A DNA stretch of 12,230 nt from JARRJY01 sp037388705 (GTDB lineage: Bacteria; Pseudomonadota; Gammaproteobacteria; UBA6429; Thiohalophilaceae): the NCBI GenBank assembly GCA_037388705.1, contig JARRJY010000087.1:1-12230 (forward strand), written 5' to 3'. Under the pieces are notes generated by a model. It made no database searches and was not told the DNA's origin. It saw nothing but the letters and a program-made list of their open reading frames with translations. The position numbers were made by a program, and so were the translations under genes. Within the stretch, counting starts at the first letter, position 1, and each line of letters starts with the position of its first letter. Shown here one piece after another: positions 7,832 to 12,230 of the stretch.

Positions 7832-8419
7832 CTAAAATTCACCTGCCGCACCACGTTTCATAATTTCCTGGATGATCTTTTTCACTTTCAATGCCTCCTG
7901 CTTGAGATCAGGGGGCAATGGTTTGCCGCCGTGGATCATCAAATCCATGTTCAGTGAGTAAATCCAGTACTTACCCTGCTTGTCCTGTAACAGGGTTACA
8001 CGGCAAGGCAGGTAAGCAGAAAAGGCATCACTGTAATCGGCCATTTTGGCAGCCGTTAGGGCATTACAAAACATGAAAATCTTCATGAAACGGTATGGCT
8101 TGCCACTCATGGCTTCAACCTGTTTGTACAAGGGCAATTCACCGACATTCTTGATGTTGTACTCATTGGCCACCGAGCGCATGGCGTCTTCCACATCCTT
8201 GGCCGACAAGCCCTCCTGCACCGGTGTTTTCCAGACCGTGGCCTCGACAGCATTGCCTGTTTTCAGCACATTTTCTGCCAGTTGAGAATAGGTCTCCCAG
8301 GCTCTTTCATCAAATGTTGAGAATGTCCGGTATACCGGTGCTGCCTTGTACACCAAAGCGATAGTGGCGATTACAACAATAAGCCCAATGAGAGCAAAGA
8401 TATTCTTCAGTAATTTCAT
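7832..8419 (-). CDS. Membrane-anchored DUF302 family protein
   Basis: A 195-residue protein beginning M-K-L-L-K-N-I-F-A-L. One hydrophobic segment at about 7-24 is an uncleaved anchor or signal sequence, so the rest probably lies in the periplasm. The C-terminal two thirds resemble DUF302: Cys118 in the F-M-F-C-N-A-L-T-A-A-K-M motif, then a Y-L-P-C-R-V stretch with Cys139 and a short beta hairpin. The ending is Lys-rich and helical. The biochemical role of DUF302 is not established, and I do not assign one. The frame is open to an ATG at 8491, but the start at 8419 is preferred: it has AAGGA (complement of 8427-8431) seven bases upstream and leaves the signal at the N-terminus. The gene is divergent from rpsT and intrudes into the usual murJ-rpsT junction. 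Confidence 0.75.
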   Translation of the reverse strand: MKLLKNIFALIGLIVVIATIALVYKAAPVYRTFSTFDERAWETYSQLAENVLKTGNAVEATVWKTPVQEGLSAKDVEDAMRSVANEYNIKNVGELPLYKQVEAMSGKPYRFMKIFMFCNALTAAKMADYSDAFSAYLPCRVTLLQDKQGKYWIYSLNMDLMIHGGKPLPPDLKQEALKVKKIIQEIMKRGAAGEF

Positions 8420-8476
8420 GACACAATCCTTGGTTATGATTCGGTGAAATATTCCAGCCCTAGCTGGGCCTCTCTC

Positions 8477-8485
8477 AGTATAATA
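8477..8485 (-). promoter_or_regulatory. Possible -10 region of the DUF302 gene
   Basis: On the minus strand the sequence TATTATACT gives two overlapping -10-like hexamers, TATTAT and TATACT, about 60 bases before the DUF302 start. The nearest good -35 (TTGACT) is 24 bases upstream of TATTAT, too far for normal sigma-70 spacing, so the assignment is tentative. Confidence 0.3.
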
Positions 8486-8680
8486 CGGCAAACTTCCCTA
8501 AAAACGAGGAGTCAATCACGCCCTCTCCCCCTTACAGACTACAATATTTACCTGTGAGCATAGCCACGCCTAATTTCACTGATAGCCCTGTTGCAGTAAG
8601 TAACTGATTATCATTGCCTTTTTAGGTTTACATGACGTTAGCGATCACTTACTTTTATTGCTAGTTATTGTTGAAAATAT

Positions 8681-8709
8681 TTGACCAATGGGGGTAAAAC
8701 CCCCATAAT
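8681..8709 (+). promoter_or_regulatory. Sigma-70 promoter of rpsT
   Basis: TTGACC (-35, 8681-8686) and CATAAT (-10, 8704-8709) are separated by exactly 17 bp; each matches consensus at five of six positions. The bases after the -10 are GC-rich (ACGCGCC, 8710-8716), the kind of discriminator found at ribosomal promoters under ppGpp (stringent) control. Transcription should begin near 8716, giving a leader of about 30 nt before rpsT. An AT-rich tract upstream (8650-8680) could act as an UP element. Confidence 0.8.
8688..8706. promoter_or_regulatory. Perfect palindrome in the rpsT promoter spacer
   Basis: ATGGGGGT (8688-8695) and ACCCCCAT (8699-8706) are exact reverse complements around a 3-nt centre AAA. 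The element fills the spacer between -35 and -10 and its right arm covers the first bases of the -10. It could be an operator whose occupancy blocks or remodels the promoter. The G5/C5 tracts could alternatively shape the spacer DNA without any protein. Confidence 0.5.
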
Positions 8710-8747
8710 ACGCGCCTTTCTGAATTCATAAGCCCTGGAGAGAGACC

Positions 8748-9008
8748 TTGGCCAATACAGCTCAATCACGCAAACGTGCCCGTCAGGCTGAAAAACGCCG
8801 TCAGCACAATACCAGCTATCGTTCGATGTTCCGCACTTTCGTGAAGAAAGTAATTGCTGCGGTTCAGGCTGGTGAAAAAGACCAGGCGCAAAAAGCCTAT
8901 AACGAGGCCGTGTCTGTTATTGATAAAACAGCAAACAAAGGCCTGATTCACAAGAACAAGGCAGCACGTTATAAATCACGCCTGAATGCACGCGTTCGCG
9001 CAATATAA
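8748..9008 (+). CDS. rpsT: 30S ribosomal protein S20
   Basis: A primary 16S rRNA-binding protein of the small subunit; 86 residues against 87 in E. coli. It is Lys/Arg-rich and all helical, with the family pattern M-A-N at the start, R-x-x-x-R-T-F-x-K-K near residue 25-34, and G-L-I-H-K-N-K-A-A-R near residue 64-73. The start codon is TTG (8748-8750) with GGAG at 8737-8740 seven bases upstream. E. coli rpsT also starts with UUG, and S20 represses its own translation there, so the weak start codon is probably a conserved part of autoregulation. It has its own strong promoter and a terminator downstream, so it is a single-gene transcript. Confidence 0.98.
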   Translation: MANTAQSRKRARQAEKRRQHNTSYRSMFRTFVKKVIAAVQAGEKDQAQKAYNEAVSVIDKTANKGLIHKNKAARYKSRLNARVRAI

Positions 9009-9011
9009 TCG

Positions 9012-9027
9012 AATCCAGACCTGGATT
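9012..9027 (+). repeat. Small hairpin directly after rpsT
   Basis: AATCCAG (9012-9018) and CTGGATT (9021-9027) are perfect reverse complements with only AC between them; in RNA the closing pairs would open to make a loop. It begins three bases after the rpsT stop and is followed by TT and then the main terminator stem, so the transcript ends in two tandem hairpins. Confidence 0.5.
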
Positions 9028-9029
9028 TT

Positions 9030-9060
9030 AAAAACCGGTTCAAATGAACCGGTTTTTTTA
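9030..9060 (+). terminator. Rho-independent terminator of rpsT
   Basis: AAAAACCGGTTCA (9030-9042) is followed by AA and its exact complement TGAACCGGTTTTT (9045-9057), running into a seven-base T tract (9053-9059). The GC core is CCGGTTCA/TGAACCGG. Because both A and T tracts flank the stem it could also work on the minus strand, but no minus-strand gene ends here. Confidence 0.92.
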
Positions 9061-9091
9061 TGCCTGAAAACATGCAAACTCACACTTTTAG

Positions 9092-9667
9092 ATGCCAGTC
9101 ACAGGCTCGCAATATGAAATCGTTATTTTATTGTGGCATACTGTTAGAAATTTTGTACTAACAAGCCGAATTGCCCGTTGGGGCTGGCTTCTGTTCCTTC
9201 CTCGATTTGGGTGCAGTCGCTCCCACCTGCCCGATCGAAATTATGCATTAATCATATTTTTTGCTATTGGCTTGCTGTTTATCTCCAGTAATCAGAATGC
9301 ACAGGCACTGGAGCTTACCAGTGATAGTCAGCTTGCTACCGCCGGCTATTATCAGTTGAGCTGGTCCGGTGATACCGACATTTTCCAGCTACAGGAATCA
9401 ATGGCATCTGACTTTAACAACTATAAAGTTATCTATGAAGGTAAGGACCTGGCCCGGGTAGTCAGTGGAAAACCAGATGGTGACTATTATTACCGTATAA
9501 AAGTCACGGCCAACAACAGTCCTCAAGCTCAAGTAAGTAATGTGGTTAAGGTCACTGTTTCGCACCACCCTCTCCAGACCGCAATTTTGTTTTTCCTGGC
9601 CGGTGCCATTGTTTTCATTGCCATCCTGGTACTGATTTTAAAAGGGAACAAACTAGCCAATAACTAA
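9092..9667 (+). CDS. Exported membrane protein with one FN3-like domain; start uncertain
   Basis: I do not recognise this as a named family. As drawn it has 191 residues. A signal-peptide-like segment sits at 51-72 (Y-A-L-I-I-F-F-A-I-G-L-L-F-I-S-S, then A-Q-A before Leu73). A beta-rich domain at about 76-157 looks like a fibronectin type III fold, with the patterns G-Y-Y-Q-L-S-W-S-G, I-F-Q-L-Q-E-S, V-S-G-K-P-D-G-D-Y-Y-Y-R-I-K-V and S-N-V-V-K-V-T-V. A C-terminal membrane helix at 162-184 ends in a short lysine-bearing tail. The domain would thus face the periplasm, tethered to the inner membrane. The first 50 residues have no family look, the ATG at 9092 lacks a ribosome binding site, and a possible promoter and hairpin lie inside them, so the true start is probably near 9229-9245 with a non-ATG codon. 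Its stop is 7 bp before the hydrolase gene, suggesting shared transcription and a role tied to that pathway. Confidence 0.6.
   Translation: MPVTGSQYEIVILLWHTVRNFVLTSRIARWGWLLFLPRFGCSRSHLPDRNYALIIFFAIGLLFISSNQNAQALELTSDSQLATAGYYQLSWSGDTDIFQLQESMASDFNNYKVIYEGKDLARVVSGKPDGDYYYRIKVTANNSPQAQVSNVVKVTVSHHPLQTAILFFLAGAIVFIAILVLILKGNKLANN
9131..9159 (+). promoter_or_regulatory. Possible promoter of the hydrolase-transporter operon
   Basis: TTGTGG (9131-9136) and TGTACT (9154-9159) are separated by 17 bp. They match consensus at three and four of six positions, so the call is weak. If real, transcription would start near 9166, inside the longest open frame of the FN3-like gene, and would favour a start codon further downstream. 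Confidence 0.25.
9205..9241. repeat. GC-rich imperfect hairpin resembling a REP-type element
   Basis: The segment begins CGATTTGGGTG and ends CTGCCCGATCG, and the two arms pair imperfectly around GTCGCTCCCA. Read on the minus strand it contains GGTGGGAGCGACTG, which resembles the GGGAGCGAC core of REP-like intergenic repeats in several gammaproteobacteria. It lies in the doubtful 5' part of the FN3-like gene and is more GC-rich than its surroundings. Only one copy is seen in the window. Confidence 0.3.
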
Positions 9668-9674
9668 ACAACTT

Positions 9675-10919
9675 ATGGATATTCTTAGTATCAATCGTGA
9701 GCGATTGCAGTCTGATATAGAGACCCTCGCTGAAATAGGTCGTTGTGAAGATTATGGCATCTATCGCATGGCATTTAGTGAAGGTGATATGCAGGCACGA
9801 AGCTGGTTTAAAAAAACGGTGGAAGAAGCCGGCCTCGACTTTTACCAGGATGGTGCAGCAAACCTATATGCCCGATATCAATGGGATGATAAAAAGCCCT
9901 CGGTTCTGATGGGTTCGCACATTGATACCGTACCAGCTGCAGGTCACCTTGATGGTGCACTGGGTGTTATCGTCGCTATCGAATGCCTGCGTTGTATAAA
10001 AGAACAAAAGTTAAAAATCTACTACCCTGTTGAAGCAATTGCATTTAGTGATGAAGAAGGTCGCTTTGGTGGGATGCTGGGTTCCCAGGCCCTGGCCGGC
10101 ATGTTAACCCCGGAAAAAATTCTCAATGCTACCGATCTTGAAGGAATAAAATTAATCGATGCCATGCGTGATGTTGGGCTGGATGCCATGGAAGCACTTC
10201 ATGCCAAACGCAGTCCTGATTCCATACACGCATTTCTGGAGCTTCACATTGAACAGGGCCCCATGCTGGATCAAATGGATATCAGTATCGGTAATGTAGA
10301 TGCCATTGCCGGTTTATTTAAATGGGATGTAAATTTAATTGGCACGCCTAACCATGCAGGTACCACACCGATGGATATGCGTAAAGATGCTTTCATGGGC
10401 CTAAGTGAGTTTGCCAGCCAGCTGCAACGCATCCTTGATGAAAATGGCAGTCCACGAAGTGTCGCGACAATCGGTCGTGTAGAGATAAGTCCGGGAGCAG
10501 CCAATGTCATTCCGGGCAAAGTGGAATTTTCGCTGGAAGCACGTGATACCAACCCTGATATCCTTAATGACCTTGGCACCGCGTTTAGAAAGTCATTATC
10601 TGCCATCGCCCGAAAACATGACCTGATGTTTGAATTTCGTGTGCTCAGCGAAATTAACCCGGTCAAAAGTGATACCGGTATTGTTGAAACCATTGAGAAC
10701 GTCTGCAAGTCTCTGAAAGTACCCTTTTTACAGATGGCCAGTGGCGCTGCCCATGATACACAAATCATTGCCAATATCGCCAGGGCCGGAATGATTTTTG
10801 TACCAAGCAAGGATGGTCGTAGCCACTCAATTGCCGAATGGACCGACATGGACGATATCGAGAAAGGTGCCAATGTCGCACTGAATACCATGTTCCGTAT
10901 TGCCGGAGGTCAGTTATGA
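9675..10919 (+). CDS. M20-family amidohydrolase (N-carbamoyl-L-amino acid hydrolase / allantoate amidohydrolase type)
   Basis: A 414-residue cytosolic dimetal hydrolase of the HyuC/AmaB/AllC group, enzymes that cleave the ureido group of N-carbamoyl amino acids, ureidopropionate or allantoate, releasing ammonia and CO2. Metal ligands are visible: His82 (G-S-H-I-D-T-V), Asp93 (H-L-D-G-A-L-G), Glu128 with catalytic Glu127 (S-D-E-E-G-R-F), His191 (E-L-H-I-E-Q-G-P) and His384 (G-R-S-H-S). The dimerisation domain inserted at about 212-327 carries His227 in N-H-A-G-T-T-P-M, Asn277 in N-V-I-P-G and Arg290, which bind the substrate carboxylate in relatives. S-G-A-A-H-D at 357-362 is also typical. The family is certain; the substrate is not. 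No clear ribosome binding site precedes the ATG, so coupling to the gene 7 bp upstream is likely. Its TGA overlaps the next ATG by 4 bp. Confidence 0.88.
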   Translation: MDILSINRERLQSDIETLAEIGRCEDYGIYRMAFSEGDMQARSWFKKTVEEAGLDFYQDGAANLYARYQWDDKKPSVLMGSHIDTVPAAGHLDGALGVIVAIECLRCIKEQKLKIYYPVEAIAFSDEEGRFGGMLGSQALAGMLTPEKILNATDLEGIKLIDAMRDVGLDAMEALHAKRSPDSIHAFLELHIEQGPMLDQMDISIGNVDAIAGLFKWDVNLIGTPNHAGTTPMDMRKDAFMGLSEFASQLQRILDENGSPRSVATIGRVEISPGAANVIPGKVEFSLEARDTNPDILNDLGTAFRKSLSAIARKHDLMFEFRVLSEINPVKSDTGIVETIENVCKSLKVPFLQMASGAAHDTQIIANIARAGMIFVPSKDGRSHSIAEWTDMDDIEKGANVALNTMFRIAGGQL

Positions 10920-11665
10920 GTGATTTAGAAAAGACGGAGCTTGATATTGTTAATGAGGATTTTCTTCATATCGATCCACTGGAAGAAAGTTATCGTGAAT
11001 CTATTGCCGAAGCGCCTGGTGTCGTTGAATCCATTGAAAAACATAAAACGGCACTGCTGGTTATCGATCTCCAGTATCTAGATGCGGCACCAGGCTTTGG
11101 CGTATTTGCCAACGCTGAAAAATCTGGTGTGCCAAGAGAAGCCCAGGAATATTATTTCAAGCGCCTCGATCATGTTGTATTACCAAATGTACGGCGATTA
11201 CAGGACAATTTCCGCGACCTGGGGCTAGAAGTCATTCATACCCGCATTATGTCAATAACACAAGATGGCAGAGAACGAAGTGCCGGACATAAACGATTAG
11301 ACTTGCATGCTCCTCCCGGCTCAAAGGAATCAGAATTTCTTAAAGAAGTTGCCCCCAAGGGTGATGAAATAATTATCAATAAAACCGCCAGTGGTGTTTT
11401 CAACTCCACCAATCTTGAATACCTTCTAAGAAATATGGGGATCACCGGATTGTTTATCTGTGGTGTTTATACCAATGAATGTGTATCCACTACGGTGCGG
11501 GATGCCTGTGATCGTGGCTTTTATACCACGATGATCAATGATGCCTGCGCAACCGTAACACCGCAGTTACATAACGCTACCATAGAAACAATTCGTGATC
11601 GTTACGCGCGGGTCATGACAACAAGTGAAGCCATAAAAGAAATAAAAGAAGTGGTGTCATCATGA
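10916..11665 (+). CDS. Isochorismatase-family cysteine hydrolase
   Basis: A 249-residue cytosolic hydrolase of the isochorismatase superfamily, which includes ureidoacrylate amidohydrolase (RutB), N-carbamoylsarcosine amidase, biuret hydrolase and nicotinamidase. The Asp-Lys-Cys triad is visible: Asp51 (L-L-V-I-D-L-Q), Lys156 (I-I-I-N-K-T-A-S-G-V-F) and Cys189 (G-V-Y-T-N-E-C-V), the last preceded by the usual G-V cis-peptide and followed by S-T-V-R-D-like S-T-T-V-R-D-A. It has an acidic N-terminal extension of about 45 residues before the first beta strand, longer than in many relatives. The ATG at 10916 overlaps the previous stop by 4 bp and has GGAGG at 10905-10909 six bases upstream. The overlap with both neighbours suggests it acts on the product or a co-substrate of the M20 enzyme, most simply an amide or ureido intermediate. 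The exact substrate is unknown. Confidence 0.88.
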   Translation: MSDLEKTELDIVNEDFLHIDPLEESYRESIAEAPGVVESIEKHKTALLVIDLQYLDAAPGFGVFANAEKSGVPREAQEYYFKRLDHVVLPNVRRLQDNFRDLGLEVIHTRIMSITQDGRERSAGHKRLDLHAPPGSKESEFLKEVAPKGDEIIINKTASGVFNSTNLEYLLRNMGITGLFICGVYTNECVSTTVRDACDRGFYTTMINDACATVTPQLHNATIETIRDRYARVMTTSEAIKEIKEVVSS

Positions 11666-12230
11666 ATAATGTTAACTCGGCAGTCCTTGATAGTAATACT
11701 GGATGGATAATACTGGCCATATTCAGTGTCGTATGGATCTTTCTTGGCTGGTTCTGGGGTCGTAAAGCAAAACAACTGGATGACTTCATGCTGGCAGGGC
11801 GTAATGTCGGCATGGCACTGGGTATTGCCACGGCCATGGCAACCTGGGTTACCAGTAATACGACCATGGCCGCACCTCAGCTTGCTTTGCAACTGGGTAT
11901 CTGGGGAATGCTGGGATACTCCCTTGGTTCTGTCGGCCTGATGTTGTTTGCCCCGCTGGCCAAGCGTATACAAATATTGATGCCGGCTGGTTATACCAGT
12001 GGTGATTTTATTCGTTTACGTTACGGAGTATTTGCCTGGCGTGTATTCCTGTTGATATCCCTGTTTTATGGTATTGGCTGGCTAATAAGCCTTGGAATGG
12101 CGGGCGGCGTCCTGATCCATGCACTTACCGGGATTGATTATCAACTCGGTATGAGCGTAATACTTGCTATTTGTGTAGCCTATACTTTATTAGGTGGTTT
12201 ACGTGCCGTAATTGGCACCGATTTCATACA
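11662..12230 (+). CDS. Sodium:solute symporter (SSS family, Dur3-like), 5' part
   Basis: The first 189 residues of an inner-membrane Na+-coupled carrier; the rest lies beyond the window. The start overlaps the isochorismatase stop by 4 bp (ATGA). Visible SSS features are a first membrane helix at about 14-33, the D-D-F-M-L-A-G-R-N motif at 40-48 just before the second helix, the unwound-helix region A-M-A-T-W-V-T-S-N-T-T at 58-68, P-A-G-Y-T-S-G-D-F-I-R-L-R-Y-G at 108-122, and the signature G-G-L-R-A-V-I-G-T-D at 178-187. The arrangement W-x-x-S-N-T-T ... A-x-x-x-G-I-W-G-x-x-x-Y-S resembles the urea transporter Dur3 branch more than proline (PutP) or acetate (ActP) carriers. From this and the two hydrolases next to it I infer uptake of a ureide, urea-like or carbamoylated compound. 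Five or more membrane segments fit in the visible part. Confidence 0.85.
   Translation, partial: MNNVNSAVLDSNTGWIILAIFSVVWIFLGWFWGRKAKQLDDFMLAGRNVGMALGIATAMATWVTSNTTMAAPQLALQLGIWGMLGYSLGSVGLMLFAPLAKRIQILMPAGYTSGDFIRLRYGVFAWRVFLLISLFYGIGWLISLGMAGGVLIHALTGIDYQLGMSVILAICVAYTLLGGLRAVIGTDFI

Larger units (their letters stand above)
8420..8747. other. Divergent intergenic region between the DUF302 gene and rpsT
   Basis: This 328-bp stretch holds no gene that I can support. It contains the ribosome binding site and a possible promoter of the DUF302 gene on the left, a small inverted repeat in that gene's leader (CCAGC at 8454-8458 with GCTGG at 8463-8467), an AT-rich middle part, and the strong rpsT promoter with its palindromic spacer and ribosome binding site on the right. 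Confidence 0.7.

Noticed and set aside
8420..8491. Longer start for the DUF302 protein at 8491
   Set aside because: The start at 8419 has a good ribosome binding site and leaves the membrane segment at the N-terminus; the extra 24 residues overlap the candidate promoter.
8600..8618. Possible Fur box upstream of rpsT
   Set aside because: About 13 of 19 positions match the consensus, mainly in one half; this is near what AT-rich DNA gives by chance and no iron gene is nearby.
10271..10891. A 206-codon minus-strand open frame across the M20 hydrolase
   Set aside because: It is the antisense of a gene with intact catalytic motifs and has no family-like features of its own.
10838..10915. Upstream ATG extending the isochorismatase gene into the M20 hydrolase
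   Set aside because: The 26 extra residues are Arg/Cys-rich shadow translation of the hydrolase end; the ATG at 10916 has GGAGG and the ATGA overlap.
1..12230. CRISPR arrays, tRNA or rRNA genes, insertion sequences and phage genes
   Set aside because: I saw no regularly spaced repeats, tRNA-like cloverleaf, transposase or integrase motifs on either strand.

Overview
The window looks like a gammaproteobacterial chromosome of moderate GC. The order pilE | ispH-fkpB-lspA-ileS-ribF-murJ ... rpsT is the housekeeping block I know from Pseudomonas and relatives, where the fimU-pilVWXY1-pilE minor pilin cluster sits beside ispH and the block ends at rpsT. The protein sequences (IleS, IspH, MurJ, S20) are typical of Gammaproteobacteria. 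I cannot place it to genus.

Layout. 1-453 (+): end of a type IV pilus minor pilin cluster, with pilE complete. 454-6091 (-): a tight operon read right to left as ribF, ileS, lspA, fkpB, ispH (FAD synthesis, isoleucyl-tRNA synthetase, lipoprotein signal peptidase, FKBP-type prolyl isomerase, last step of the MEP isoprenoid pathway). 6184-7743 (-): murJ, the lipid II flippase. 7832-8419 (-): a membrane-anchored DUF302 protein. 8420-8747: a divergent intergenic region with a strong rpsT promoter. 8748-9008 (+): rpsT, closed by a clear terminator. 9092-12230 (+): an accessory operon of a small exported FN3-like membrane protein, an M20-family carbamoylase/allantoate amidohydrolase-like enzyme, an isochorismatase-family cysteine hydrolase and a sodium:solute symporter cut by the window edge. 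The last three genes are joined by 4-bp ATGA overlaps.

How the genes work together. The left two thirds are core functions. The right end looks like an uptake-and-degradation module for a ureide, carbamoylated amino compound or similar amide: the symporter resembles the Dur3 (urea) branch of SSS carriers, and the two hydrolases belong to superfamilies that cleave ureido or amide C-N bonds. The substrate cannot be read from the sequence.

Most notable points. (1) lspA is broken: a net loss of about 88 nt removes the conserved NxGAAF segment and shifts the frame, although the gene is normally essential. (2) A perfect 8-bp inverted repeat lies in the 17-bp spacer of the rpsT promoter. (3) The ureide-type operon has an unusual FN3-TM partner. 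(4) A strong hairpin inside the 3' end of ispH is placed where the abutting, convergent pilE would need a terminator.
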